A DNA stretch of 64,000 nt, taken from the NCBI RefSeq assembly GCF_001955655.1, contig NZ_MSPW01000006.1, positions 62,001-126,000 on the forward strand, in the 5' to 3' direction. This document shows positions 27,382 to 36,750 of this stretch, piece after piece. The stretch comes from Viridibacillus arenosi. GTDB taxonomy: Bacteria; Bacillota; Bacilli; Bacillales_A; Planococcaceae. Position 1 is the first letter of the stretch, and each line of letters begins with the position of its first letter. A program made the position numbers and the translations under genes. The notes beneath the pieces were generated by a model. It did no database searches and was not told the origin of the DNA. It saw only the letters and a list, made by a program, of their open reading frames with translations.

Positions 27382-27951
27382 TTGGACCGCAGACAAGAAA
27401 TACTTGAAGCGGCTTCGAAGTCATTTTCTCTTTTTGGGTATAAAGCTACAACAATGGATCAAGTAGCGAAAATCGCGAACGTAGGGAAAGGAACAATTTA
27501 TACTTTTTTTAGTAATAAAGAAATCCTTTTTCAAGAGATTGTCGTGAAAATGATTCAAGAGATGAAAACGGCAGCAGACGAAGCAATCTCAGCAGAACAA
27601 CCATTCCAGCAAAATGCACACGCGGTGTTGATGAAAGTATTAGAGTTTCGAGAAGTACATCTTCTGTATGCAAAATTGATAGAAGAAGAAAAGGAACTTA
27701 GAACACCTGCAGTGAAACATGTGCTCATTCGAATTGAACAAGAAATTGTTAACTTTGTTGGTGACAAAATTAAAACAGCCATTAGCAAAGGTGAAATTCG
27801 GGAATGTGAACCAGATCTAGTTGCATACTTATTATTAAAAGCTTATTTTGGTTTTGTTGCTGACTGGGGAGAAACGCATGATTTTGAACTGTCAGAAGAG
27901 AAAATAGCTTCACTGTTTCGAGATACCATTTTTCGAGGTCTCTTACCGTGA
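27382..27951 (+). CDS. yhgD: TetR-family regulator YhgD
   Basis: 189-residue repressor with an N-terminal TetR helix-turn-helix (ILEAASKSFSLFGYKATTMD, QVAKIANVGKGTIYTFF) and a ligand-binding C-terminal half. The likely start is TTG at 27382 (MDRRQEIL), since GGTGAG at 27369-27374 lies seven bases upstream; a TTG at 27367 would add five residues. It precedes yhgE by 69 bases, as in B. subtilis, and probably controls it. Confidence 0.85.
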   Translation: MDRRQEILEAASKSFSLFGYKATTMDQVAKIANVGKGTIYTFFSNKEILFQEIVVKMIQEMKTAADEAISAEQPFQQNAHAVLMKVLEFREVHLLYAKLIEEEKELRTPAVKHVLIRIEQEIVNFVGDKIKTAISKGEIRECEPDLVAYLLLKAYFGFVADWGETHDFELSEEKIASLFRDTIFRGLLP

Positions 27952-28020
27952 GACTCTTTTTTTGAATAAAAATGACTGATTGAGAGATTCGGTCACACAG
28001 TTTTGTAGGAGGAATGAAGA

Positions 28021-30495
28021 ATGATTAAGGCAGAGTTTGCGAAAATTCTCCGCACGAAAAAAATGCTGATTGCTATTATCGCAGTTCTTTTCGTTCCTGT
28101 ACTTTATGCAGGTATGTTCCTATGGGCTTTCTGGGATCCATACGCACATTTACAGGATTTACCAGTTGCTCTTGTCAACAATGACGAAGGCGCTGAAATA
28201 GAAGGAGAAGAACAGCAATTAGGTAATGAGTTAGTCGATAATTTACGAGATAGTAAAGAATTTAAATTTGTTGAAGTATCTAAGGCAAAAGGAGAGGAAG
28301 GATTAAAGAATCGCGATTATTATATTTTAATTGAAATTCCTGAAAACTTCTCAGAAAATGCTGGTACTTTATTAGAAGATAATCCTGAACAAATGAAAAT
28401 CATTTATCGACCAAATGAAGGATACAACTTCTTAGGTGGACAAATCGGTAATACAGCAATGGAGCTTGTGCGTGCTGAAGTAAATAAAAAAGTTTCTGCT
28501 ACTTATGCTGAAACGCTATTTAATAATATTGCAAAATTAGGAGACGGTTTCGGTGAAGCAGCAGATGGTGCTGTAAAACTTGAAAAGGGCTCTAACAAAT
28601 TAAAAGATGGTGCTAGTCAATTAAAAGACGGTATTGGAAGTGCAGCAGATGGTGCTACTCAATTAAATGATGGTGCTAAAACAGCAGCAAAAGGATCGAC
28701 AGATTTAAAAAATGGTATTGATTCAGCAGCAGATGGTGCAGGTACTTTAAACCAAGGTGCTTTATCTTTAGCAAAAGGATCTGCAGATTTGAATGCAGGT
28801 ATTCTATCTGCTAAAGACGGTTCAAGCCAATTACAATCTGGTTCAACAGAATTGAAAAAAGGTACCGAAACTTTAGTGCAAGGTTTAGAAGGAAATACAG
28901 CAAATATTAATGCACTAAACGACGGTGCACAAAAAGTAAATACAGGTGTCGGTACGTTAAGTGCAGGATTAGGTCAATTAGCACCAGGTGCACAAAATGT
29001 TTCTGCAGGAGTTACGCAACTTGTAGATAGTCTAGGTACTATGACTGAAAAAGTGCCAGCCTTGCAACAGGGCGTTAAGGATACAAAAGATGGAGCTGCT
29101 GGTTTAAATGCAGGATCACAAGTTTTAGCAGCGGATACAAAAGAGCTAGTTAATCAAATTAAGGCTATGAATATTTCTGAAGAACAAAAAAGTGCTTTAC
29201 TTCAATCAGCAGGAAAGATCAATGCAACTGCTACTAAAGTCAGTGAAAATGCTGCTGCGTTAAGTGAGGGAACAGCACAACTAAATAATCAAGTTTCTAC
29301 TATGAAAATACCTACGTCTGATAAGGCAGTAGAATTAAAACAAGGTGCAGCAACAGTTGCAGCTGGTTTAGATAAAATGAATAAAACAGTTAGTGGAGAA
29401 TTAGCTCCTGGTACAAAACAATTAGCAGCAGGCACTAATCAATTGGCTTCTAATTGGAGTACATCAATTGCTGGCGCTAAAAAACTAGATGCTGGAGCAG
29501 GCCAATTACAAGTTGGCTTAACTGATCTAACTGGTGGTTTCAATAAATTACAATCAGGTTCATCACAATTAGCTGATGGTTCATCACAACTTGCAAATGG
29601 TACACAATCATTAACAAGTGGTATGGGTCAATTACAAGATGGTTCTAGTAAACTATCAACAGGTTTAGTCACATTAAGCGGTGGTACTACATCACTTATA
29701 ACAGGCTTAGATAAACTACAAGATGGCTCAAGTCAATTAAAAGACGGAACATCTGAACTAAAAGATGGTTCTAACACATTACAAGGAAAATTAAAAGAAG
29801 CGAATGAACAAGCTGCTGAAGTAAGTGCAACGCAAAAAACTTATGACATGGTCGGTGAACCAGTAGCGGTTGAGAAACAAGAAATTAACGCAGTACCTAA
29901 CTACGGTACAGGTTTCGCGCCATACTTCTTAGCACTTGGTCTATTTGTAGGTGCGCTATTAATCACAATCGTCTTCCCATTAGTTGAACCAGCGATAAAA
30001 CCGATTAACGGTGTTTCATGGTTTACTAGTAAAGTAGCTGTTTTGGCAGTTGTTGGATTAATTCAATCATTGGCTGCTGTTGCGATAGTCGTTTGGGGTC
30101 TAAAACTTGAACCGGTTAATATGGGTGCGTTCATTTTAATGGCGATAGTTACAAGTTATACATTCCTATCATTAACTCAAATGTTAGTATCAATTTTCTC
30201 AGATCCAGGTCGTTTTGTAGCTATCCTAATCTTGATCCTACAATTGACAACTAGTGCAGGTACATTCCCATTAGAATTAGTGCCGAAACCATTGCACATT
30301 TTCAATACATTATTACCAATGACATACTCTGTCCAAGGATTTAAAGCTGCGATTTCTACTGGAGATATGAGCTTCTTCTGGACAAATGGAGGTATTCTAG
30401 TAGGTTTCATGGTTGTTTGCTTAGCCATTACTTTTGGATACTTTGCATTAATATTTAAAAAACGTCATTCAAATACTGATGCAGTAACTGAATAA
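28021..30495 (+). CDS. yhgE: YhgE/Pip-type membrane protein
   Basis: 824 residues. The N-terminal helix follows KILRTKKMLIAII and is followed by the PVALVNNDEGAE motif of the YhgE/Pip family. The middle (about 180-620) is a long extracytoplasmic run of Gly/Asp-rich helical repeats of the type LxDGAxxLxxG. The C-terminus has five to six membrane helices like ABC-2 permeases. Pip of lactococci is a phage receptor and YueB is a related receptor and ESX-system part; YhgE itself is not well understood. GGAGGAATGAAG precedes the ATG. Confidence 0.9.
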   Translation: MIKAEFAKILRTKKMLIAIIAVLFVPVLYAGMFLWAFWDPYAHLQDLPVALVNNDEGAEIEGEEQQLGNELVDNLRDSKEFKFVEVSKAKGEEGLKNRDYYILIEIPENFSENAGTLLEDNPEQMKIIYRPNEGYNFLGGQIGNTAMELVRAEVNKKVSATYAETLFNNIAKLGDGFGEAADGAVKLEKGSNKLKDGASQLKDGIGSAADGATQLNDGAKTAAKGSTDLKNGIDSAADGAGTLNQGALSLAKGSADLNAGILSAKDGSSQLQSGSTELKKGTETLVQGLEGNTANINALNDGAQKVNTGVGTLSAGLGQLAPGAQNVSAGVTQLVDSLGTMTEKVPALQQGVKDTKDGAAGLNAGSQVLAADTKELVNQIKAMNISEEQKSALLQSAGKINATATKVSENAAALSEGTAQLNNQVSTMKIPTSDKAVELKQGAATVAAGLDKMNKTVSGELAPGTKQLAAGTNQLASNWSTSIAGAKKLDAGAGQLQVGLTDLTGGFNKLQSGSSQLADGSSQLANGTQSLTSGMGQLQDGSSKLSTGLVTLSGGTTSLITGLDKLQDGSSQLKDGTSELKDGSNTLQGKLKEANEQAAEVSATQKTYDMVGEPVAVEKQEINAVPNYGTGFAPYFLALGLFVGALLITIVFPLVEPAIKPINGVSWFTSKVAVLAVVGLIQSLAAVAIVVWGLKLEPVNMGAFILMAIVTSYTFLSLTQMLVSIFSDPGRFVAILILILQLTTSAGTFPLELVPKPLHIFNTLLPMTYSVQGFKAAISTGDMSFFWTNGGILVGFMVVCLAITFGYFALIFKKRHSNTDAVTE

Positions 30496-30497
30496 TA

Positions 30498-30540
30498 TTG
30501 AAAAAGGTTAAAGAGCAATATGCTCTTTAACCTTTTTTTG
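30498..30540 (+). terminator. Terminator after yhgE
   Basis: Perfect hairpin AAAAGGTTAAAGAGCA-ATA-TGCTCTTTAACCTTTT at 30501-30535, then T. Confidence 0.93.
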
Positions 30541-30562
30541 TGAAGTATTTTATGTAAAAAGA

Positions 30563-30606
30563 AAAAACGAAGAGAGTGGTTCAGGCTCTCTTCGCTTTTC
30601 AAAAGT
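30563..30606. terminator. Second hairpin, probable yhfH terminator
   Basis: GCGAAGAGAGC...CTCTCTTCG-type stem with T-rich flanks; on the minus strand it is followed by CGTTTTTTCTTTTT, suiting termination of yhfH. Confidence 0.7.
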
Positions 30607-30700
30607 AAGCGATTTAATATAGGTTCATCTCTAAGGTTCAATTAGTGATGAATGTGAGCTATCAATCGAATGGGGAATTCGGTTGATCAATAATTAACGA

Positions 30701-30826
30701 TTAAAGAGAATTGCAATGTTCACAAGTGTTTGAATAGCACTCGCTTTGTTCTTCTATTTTCTCACCGCATACAGTGCATTGTTTTGCGGGTAAATTTTTG
30801 AAAAATTCAACGACATTTTCTAACAT
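30701..30826 (-). CDS. yhfH: YhfH-family zinc-ribbon micropeptide
   Basis: 41-residue protein, starting MLENVVEFFKNLPAKQCTVC. Six cysteines include a CTVCGEK pair, C30 and a C-terminal CEHC, so a small zinc ribbon is likely. The pattern EFFxNLPAKxCxxCGxxI closely matches YhfH of B. subtilis, which also lies near lplJ. Start ATG 30826 follows TAGGAGGCG at about 30842-30834. It has its own promoter, with an inverted repeat over the -10, and is divergent from lplJ. Function unknown. Confidence 0.85.
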   Translation of the reverse strand: MLENVVEFFKNLPAKQCTVCGEKIEEQSECYSNTCEHCNSL

Positions 30827-30865
30827 TGTGTTTCGCCTCCTAAGTAATCTGTTATATTACTGTTT

Positions 30866-30906
30866 TGTTATTATGTATTGTATTATAACAGAGACATTTA
30901 TGTCAA
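30866..30906 (-). promoter_or_regulatory. yhfH promoter with overlapping inverted repeat
   Basis: Minus strand TTGACA (30906-30901), 18 nt, TACAAT (30882-30877). An inverted repeat TGTTATTAT-N7-ATTATAACA (30866-30890, one mismatch) covers the -10 and looks like a repressor site. Confidence 0.6.
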
Positions 30907-30965
30907 TACAAAAACCTAATTTTAAGTTAAAATAATTGTTGAGACACGAAAGAGGAGTGAAATGA

Positions 30966-31958
30966 ATGTTTTTTATAGATAATAAAGGTATTACAGATCC
31001 ACGCATTAACTTAGCCATTGAGGAGTATGCGTTAAAAACGATGGATGTAGAGAAAGATTCTTTTTTACTGTTCTATATCAATCAACCCTCAATTATTATT
31101 GGTCGAAATCAAAATACAGTAGAAGAGATAAATACTGATTATGTTGAAGACAATGGCATTATCGTTGTACGTCGATTATCTGGTGGTGGTGCCGTGTATC
31201 ATGATTTAGGAAATTTAAACTTCAGTTTCTTAACAAAAGATGACGGAGATAGCTTCCAAAACTTTAAAAAATTCACTCAGCCAGTAGTGGATGCATTACA
31301 AAAAATGGGTATTAACTCGGAATTGTCAGGTCGTAATGATATTATGGCTGAAGGTCGTAAAATATCAGGTAACGCTCAATTCTCAACAAAAGGTCGTATG
31401 TTCAGCCATGGGACATTATTGTTTGATACAGAAATTGATGCAGTTGTTTCAGCTTTAAAAGTGAAAAAAGAGAAAATCGAATCAAAAGGAATCAAATCGA
31501 TTCGATCACGTGTAGCGAATATTACAGAATTTATGAATGAACCAATGACAGTTGAAGAATTCCGCCTGGAAATCTTAAAATCAATTTTCGGTGGCGAAGA
31601 GAACATACAATATTATGAGCTAACTGATGAAGACTGGGCTAATATCTACAAATTATCTGAAGAACGTTACCAACAATGGGATTGGAACTACGGTCAATCT
31701 CCAAAATTCAACCTACAACGCTCTCAACGTTTCCCTTCAGGAAGTATTGATGTGCGTTTAGAAGTGAAAAAAGGCGTTATGGAGGAAGTGCATATTTTCG
31801 GCGATTTCTTTGGCGTTGGTGATATGGCAGATGTAGAACAAGCATTAGTAGGGAAAAATTATGAACGCAATGTTATTGAGGAAGCACTAAATGCTATCGA
31901 TGTACCAACATACTTTGGTGGTGTTACGAAAGAACAATTTATACAATTAATTTATTAA
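30966..31958 (+). CDS. lplJ: Lipoate-protein ligase LplJ
   Basis: 330-residue ligase that activates lipoate with ATP and attaches it to lipoyl domains. The conserved RRLSGGGAVYHDLGNLNFSF motif is at about residues 70-90, with RNDIMAEGRKISGNAQ and the catalytic lysine region after it; a C-terminal accessory domain follows. ATG 30966 (MFFIDNK) follows GAGGAGTG. Its place near yhfH matches B. subtilis. Confidence 0.95.
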   Translation: MFFIDNKGITDPRINLAIEEYALKTMDVEKDSFLLFYINQPSIIIGRNQNTVEEINTDYVEDNGIIVVRRLSGGGAVYHDLGNLNFSFLTKDDGDSFQNFKKFTQPVVDALQKMGINSELSGRNDIMAEGRKISGNAQFSTKGRMFSHGTLLFDTEIDAVVSALKVKKEKIESKGIKSIRSRVANITEFMNEPMTVEEFRLEILKSIFGGEENIQYYELTDEDWANIYKLSEERYQQWDWNYGQSPKFNLQRSQRFPSGSIDVRLEVKKGVMEEVHIFGDFFGVGDMADVEQALVGKNYERNVIEEALNAIDVPTYFGGVTKEQFIQLIY

Positions 31959-32013
31959 TTAAATTTGACAGCATAATGTTTGAAATTGCGGTCAAGATGA
32001 AGGGGAGAGTGGA

Positions 32014-32718
32014 ATGAATACTCATCGTATATTAATCGTAGAGGATGATTTGAAAATTGCTTCGTTACTTGCTGATACTTTGCGCAAATATCATTATGAA
32101 GTAAAAACTGTAGAATCTTTTGATAGCATCCTTGAAGAGTTTACGGCGTTCGATCCTCATCTTGTTTTGCTTGATATTAATTTACCTTCTTATGATGGAT
32201 ATTATTGGTGTCGTCAGCTTAGACAGTTGACGACTTGTCCAATTATTTTTATATCAGCTCGTTCAGGCGAAATGGACCAAATTTTTGCACTTGAAAATGG
32301 TGGAGATGATTTCATTACGAAACCGTTCCATTACGAAATCGTGCTAGCAAAAATAAAGAGTCATTTACGTCGGTCATATGGAGAATATGCTACTAAGCAA
32401 GAAGAGAGAACTGTAAAACAAGGTCAGCTGCATCTATTTTTAGAACGTATGGAATTGCATACAAAACAAGCTCAAATTCCATTACAAAAAAAAGAATGTG
32501 TAATTCTAGAATTGTTGATGGGACAAGCTCCTAAAGTTGTTTCTCGAGAGCAGTTACTAGAAGAGCTGTGGGACGATCAAGCATTTGTAGATGAGAATAC
32601 GTTAAATGTGAACATGACACGTGTACGAAAGAAGTTGTCAGATTATGAAGTTCAGTCGACGATTGAAACAGTTAGAGGCGCGGGATATAGGTTTGTATTA
32701 CACTCAGAGGAGTCTTAA
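32014..32718 (+). CDS. Bce-type response regulator
   Basis: 234-residue OmpR-family regulator, with receiver residues in LIVEDDLKIAS, LVLLDINLPSYDGYYWCRQL and ITKPFHYEI and a C-terminal winged helix ending TVRGAGYRFVL. The DGYYWCRQLR stretch is typical for BceR-like regulators of antimicrobial-peptide resistance modules. It is followed by an intramembrane-sensing kinase and an ABC transporter of the BceAB type; its target is probably that transporter. Confidence 0.92.
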   Translation: MNTHRILIVEDDLKIASLLADTLRKYHYEVKTVESFDSILEEFTAFDPHLVLLDINLPSYDGYYWCRQLRQLTTCPIIFISARSGEMDQIFALENGGDDFITKPFHYEIVLAKIKSHLRRSYGEYATKQEERTVKQGQLHLFLERMELHTKQAQIPLQKKECVILELLMGQAPKVVSREQLLEELWDDQAFVDENTLNVNMTRVRKKLSDYEVQSTIETVRGAGYRFVLHSEES

Positions 32719-32720
32719 TA

Positions 32721-33710
32721 ATGCCGAATGTCAGATTATTTCTGAAGGATAATATTACATTAGTCTTTTTTGAAGTGCTATTAGTGTTATTTATTTTAGT
32801 GTTATATTGGCTAGACGGCTTCCGAAATGTAGATACAGCAGTGTATTCCATTGTGATTACATTAATATTAACGTTCACATATTTAGCGACTCGTTATATT
32901 ATGCGTCAATCTTTCTATAAAAAGATATCTGTTAAGCCTAGAGCAATGGAAGATGCATTACAAAAAAATGCAAAAACACCAGAGCATTTGCAAACAGAGA
33001 TTTTCATCCATACACTTTATAAAATATATCAACTAGAAGTACAGGCTTTATATGCAAAACAAAATCGACATTTACAATTCATGAATCAATGGGTACATCA
33101 AATGAAAACACCTCTTGCTGTATTAGAATTACTATTGCAAGAAGATGGTGAATTAGATAAGAAGAGTGTGCAAGAAGAAGTTGATCGTATGAAACGTAGT
33201 CTTGAAACAGTATTGATGAATGCGAGAATCGATACGTTTGAAGAGGATATGAAAATCGAACAGGTTGAACTTCGTCAAATGGTGATTGAGGCAGTTAATG
33301 AGCATAAACGGTTATTTATTGCGCATCGTGTTTATCCTGATATTGCGATAGATGAAAAACTTATGGTTCCAACTGATTCAAAATGGATGAAATTTATTAT
33401 TGGTCAATTTATTACAAATGCAGTTAAATATACGTTTGAAGAGGGTAAAAAAATATATTTATCCACGGAAGTTGTAGAAAACCATATTGAACTGACAATT
33501 AGAGATGAAGGAATAGGTATACCTTCATCAGATTTGAAGCGTGTAACACGTGCATTTTTTACAGGTGAGAATGGACGTAAAACAGGTGAATCAACAGGAA
33601 TGGGTTTGTATTTAGCCCAAGAGGTTTGTGATAAATTGGGACACCAGTTATTAATCGAATCTGAGGTTGGGAAAGGGACGAAGATGAAGGTTTTGTTTAA
33701 CCGTTCGTAG
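32721..33710 (+). CDS. Bce-type intramembrane-sensing histidine kinase
   Basis: 329 residues with two membrane helices (TLVFFEVLLVLFILVLYW and AVYSIVITLILTFTYLATRY) joined by a short loop of about ten residues, so there is no real sensor domain. The H-box is HQMKTPLAVLELL, and the ATPase has NAVKYTFEEGK, DEGIGIP and ESTGMGLYLA. Kinases of this type sense peptide antibiotics through the partner BceAB transporter. It starts two bases after the regulator stop. Confidence 0.92.
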   Translation: MPNVRLFLKDNITLVFFEVLLVLFILVLYWLDGFRNVDTAVYSIVITLILTFTYLATRYIMRQSFYKKISVKPRAMEDALQKNAKTPEHLQTEIFIHTLYKIYQLEVQALYAKQNRHLQFMNQWVHQMKTPLAVLELLLQEDGELDKKSVQEEVDRMKRSLETVLMNARIDTFEEDMKIEQVELRQMVIEAVNEHKRLFIAHRVYPDIAIDEKLMVPTDSKWMKFIIGQFITNAVKYTFEEGKKIYLSTEVVENHIELTIRDEGIGIPSSDLKRVTRAFFTGENGRKTGESTGMGLYLAQEVCDKLGHQLLIESEVGKGTKMKVLFNRS

Positions 33711-33735
33711 GGCGTTTTCAGTATTTCAAAGGGTT

Positions 33736-33885
33736 CGGCTTCGGACGCCAGTTGCTCGAGTCCTCGGCATAAGACTGATATAGCGTCTTGTATTCGAGCC
33801 TTCCACGCTTGGCGCGCGCCAAAGGGTGTGGATCACGTAACCGTTGTGTCAGGACGACACGAACTTTGGTTACGGAAGGGAGCCG
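33736..33885. repeat. GC-rich structured element (closing stem plus three hairpins) inside the Bce operon
   Basis: Outer stem 33736-33742 / 33879-33885 (CGGCTTC with GGAGCCG). Inside: hairpin 1, CTCGA 33755-33759 / TCGAG 33794-33798 with inner ATAAGAC / GTCTTGT; hairpin 2, 33802-33832 with TCCAC / GTGGA and TTGGCGC / GCGCCAA; hairpin 3, CGTAACC 33836-33842 / GGTTACG 33868-33874 with inner GTGTC / GACAC. GC content is much higher than in the flanking genes. It is probably a mobile or dispersed repeat, and would be transcribed in the operon mRNA. Confidence 0.65.
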
Positions 33886-33915
33886 GCCACATTTCATAGA
33901 AGGTGAGGTGGATTT

Positions 33916-34689
33916 GTGTCTATCTTGAAAATTGATGAAGTTACAAAAGTTTATGAAGGAAAAGTTACGCATCGAGCGCTTAATCAGCTGAGTTTTGAAG
34001 TAGAGAAAGGCGAATTTTTGGCTGTCATGGGTCCTTCAGGCAGCGGCAAAACGACGTTGTTAAATGTTGTCTCAACGATAGATACACCTACGTCAGGTGA
34101 AATCACCGTAGATGGCATTAAGCCTCATGAGTTGAAAAAAAACGAACTGGCTTATTTTCGACGTCGTCAACTTGGCTTCGTGTTTCAAGATTTCAACTTA
34201 TTACAGATGCTAACGGTTGAGGAGAATATGGTATTACCTTTGACTTTGGATAATATGGATGTTGAGCTAATGGAAGAGCGGGTGCAGAATGTATCCAAGC
34301 AGTTAGGCATTCAGTCTATTTTAGAGAAACGTCCAAACGAAATTTCTGGTGGACAAGCCCAAAAGACGGCAATTGGACGAGCTCTTATTCATAAACCATC
34401 TCTAATTTTAGCAGATGAACCAACTGGAAATTTAGATTCCAATTCTTCAAGAGATGTGTTAGAGCTGTTAGGCAGAATAAATAAAAAAGAGGGTACGACA
34501 ATCGTAATGGTGACGCATGATCCAATTGCAGCAAGTTATTGTGATCGTGTGTTATTTATCAAAGATGGTGAGTATTTCAATGAAATCTATAAAGATGATC
34601 ATCGTCAGACATTTTTCCAAGGAATTTTGAATGTGCTCAGTCTATTGGGAGGTCATGTCGGTGACTTTTCGACAGTTCGCCTACCGTAA
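33916..34689 (+). CDS. Bce-type ABC transporter ATPase
   Basis: 257 residues. Walker A MGPSGSGKTTLLN, Q-loop FVFQDFNLLQML, signature EISGGQAQKTAIGRAL, Walker B LILADEPTGNLD and MVTHDP are all present, matching the MacB/BceA family. GTG 33916 follows AGGTGAGGTGG. The end (FFQGILNVLSLLGG) is typical of BceA and overlaps the permease start by 29 bases. Confidence 0.94.
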   Translation: MSILKIDEVTKVYEGKVTHRALNQLSFEVEKGEFLAVMGPSGSGKTTLLNVVSTIDTPTSGEITVDGIKPHELKKNELAYFRRRQLGFVFQDFNLLQMLTVEENMVLPLTLDNMDVELMEERVQNVSKQLGIQSILEKRPNEISGGQAQKTAIGRALIHKPSLILADEPTGNLDSNSSRDVLELLGRINKKEGTTIVMVTHDPIAASYCDRVLFIKDGEYFNEIYKDDHRQTFFQGILNVLSLLGGHVGDFSTVRLP

Positions 34690-36592
34690 TGTTATAAGAA
34701 ATTATCGAGTTTATGCAGCGTTTTTTATGTCGAGCGTATCGTCAGTTATGGTGTTTTTTATTTACTCGATGCTTATGTTTCATCCGAAGGTAGAGGATGA
34801 GTTTCTACGGGAAATTGCGTTCCAAGGAATGTTTATCGCTGAAGTCATTTTAGTGCTATTTATGATGTTCTTTTTATTCTACTCGATGCGTGCATTTCTT
34901 CAGGCACGTTCCAAGGAATTTGGTTTACTCATGCATCTAGGAATGGAAAAACGTCAGCTAAATAAGTTGGTATTACTTGAGACGATAATTATTGGAGTAA
35001 CTTCCATTATTCTAGGGATTGTATTTGGTTATGCCTTTGCGAAATTCTTTTTTATGATTGTTCGTGAAATATTACAAATTGATAGCCTTCCTTTGTATTT
35101 TTCTTGGGAGCCATTTGCATTAACAATTGGAACGTTTACAAGTTTATTTGTAATCATTACGTTTGTTAGTGTGATGTTCATACGAGATCGTGATGTTATC
35201 GATTTACTAAAAGGTTACTGGGGTAATGAACAGACAGCTTCTTATTCAAAATGGCGAGCTATTTTAGGTGTGTTGATATTAATTCTTTCTTATGTGTTAG
35301 CTTCATTAACGACACAAGAACGGTTAATGGTTTTATCAGCAATATTACCACCTTTAGCAAGTTTGGGGACGTATTTGTTTTTCACGGATACACTGCAGTG
35401 GCTTATGTCTTTTGTACGTGCTCGAAAGAAAATGTATTGGCATAAGTATCGTTTAATAACTGTTTCGGAAGTGTCTGTTATTATGCGAGAAAATGCGCGT
35501 ATGTTTTTTATCTCTTGCATGGTTTCCACCTTGGCTTTTTTAGCTATGGGTACTCTAATCTCTATGTCGACATTTACTCATCAGTTTCATCGGCTAAATC
35601 CATTAGGCCTCGTCTATTCCAGTAAAATAGACAACCCTTATGAAGAAGCACATATTAATGGTTTGACGAAAGAATTAGAAGCTAAAGGACTTTCTTATCA
35701 TTTAAATAAGTTTACTGTTAAACGTCAAACATCTTCTAATACTCAACAACCGGTAAAAATTATTCGACAATCAGATATTAATCGACTGGCACTTGTATTT
35801 GGTTATCCTGTTGTCAATTTGGATCAAGGGGAGGCCATCTTTTTAGCTTACTCTGAGAAGTCTCTGGAAGAATTAAAGAACAAAAAGGTCAGGACAGTTT
35901 TACAAGAAAATAGTATTCCACTCTACATCAATTCAGTTTATCCACGTGTTCTTTTTTCCCCTACTGAGCTTGGAACGAATGTCATTGTGATAAATGATGA
36001 TGATTTCAATTTAATTGATGAAGCAATGGTTGGAGCAAATGCCGAACAGTCCACAAATCACTTGTATGTATTTCATGTACCACAGTGGACAGCTACTAAG
36101 AACATTGGAGTAGAGTTAGATGCGATGGTGACAGATGCTTACCTGAATAATCATCAAGGAGAATTACCATTTTACTTTGAGAATTCCGGCTTAGATTATT
36201 CATTCATTCGTTCGACTTTTGCATTGTTATTGTTTATTGGCTTATTGGCAGCTTCTGTGTTTTTCTTAGCATCTGGTAGTTTTATTTACTTTAAGTTATA
36301 TACGGGTTTAGAGCGAGATAAGCAGCAATTTAATGCACTCAGGAGAATGGGGATTACGGAAAGAGAACTACGGAAAATTGTGAATAGACAGTTGATACCA
36401 CAGTTCTTTTTACCTTGGGGTCTAGCAATGTTGCACAGTACATTTGCATTTATGTCATTACAGGCATTTTGGATAGGTATTGCAGAGCTTTCAATATTGA
36501 GGGAAATATTAATCGTTTTAATAGCTATCACTTGTGTTCAATTTTTATATTTCTATTTAATTCGCTGGCGTTATTTATCCCATATTCGCTAA
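34661..36592 (+). CDS. Bce-type ABC transporter permease
   Basis: 643 residues with about ten membrane helices and a large extracytoplasmic domain of roughly 200 residues between helices 7 and 8, as in BceB-type permeases that confer resistance to peptide antibiotics. The start is GTG 34661, giving MTFRQFAYRNVIRNYR, the family N-terminus, with GGGAGG at 34647-34652 eight bases upstream; ATG 34655 is too near that site. The reading start lies inside the ATPase gene. A terminator follows. Confidence 0.93.
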   Translation: MTFRQFAYRNVIRNYRVYAAFFMSSVSSVMVFFIYSMLMFHPKVEDEFLREIAFQGMFIAEVILVLFMMFFLFYSMRAFLQARSKEFGLLMHLGMEKRQLNKLVLLETIIIGVTSIILGIVFGYAFAKFFFMIVREILQIDSLPLYFSWEPFALTIGTFTSLFVIITFVSVMFIRDRDVIDLLKGYWGNEQTASYSKWRAILGVLILILSYVLASLTTQERLMVLSAILPPLASLGTYLFFTDTLQWLMSFVRARKKMYWHKYRLITVSEVSVIMRENARMFFISCMVSTLAFLAMGTLISMSTFTHQFHRLNPLGLVYSSKIDNPYEEAHINGLTKELEAKGLSYHLNKFTVKRQTSSNTQQPVKIIRQSDINRLALVFGYPVVNLDQGEAIFLAYSEKSLEELKNKKVRTVLQENSIPLYINSVYPRVLFSPTELGTNVIVINDDDFNLIDEAMVGANAEQSTNHLYVFHVPQWTATKNIGVELDAMVTDAYLNNHQGELPFYFENSGLDYSFIRSTFALLLFIGLLAASVFFLASGSFIYFKLYTGLERDKQQFNALRRMGITERELRKIVNRQLIPQFFLPWGLAMLHSTFAFMSLQAFWIGIAELSILREILIVLIAITCVQFLYFYLIRWRYLSHIR

Positions 36593-36621
36593 TGCTAATT
36601 ACCTCTAATGTTATAGAACTA

Positions 36622-36666
36622 CGCAAGTCTATCAATTACCTCTGGTGATTGATAGGCTTTTTTGGT
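36622..36666 (+). terminator. Terminator after the Bce-type operon
   Basis: Hairpin AAGTCTATCAAT-N11-ATTGATAGGCTT followed by T6, at 36625-36663. Confidence 0.9.
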
Positions 36667-36710
36667 GGTGAAAATTCTAAATACTACTTTTCGCTAAAAT
36701 TAGCTGTTTG

Positions 36711-36739
36711 TTGTTTTATTTTGTAAATTTTTATATAAT
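36711..36739 (+). promoter_or_regulatory. SigA-type promoter of lcfB
   Basis: TTGTTT (36711-36716), 17 nt, TATAAT (36734-36739). Confidence 0.7.
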
Positions 36740-36750
36740 GAAGACAGAAA

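Noticed and set aside
33718-33972. Reverse-strand open frame of 84 codons across the structured element
   Set aside because: It runs through hairpins and the start of the ATPase gene, has no ribosome site and fits the repeat better than a protein.
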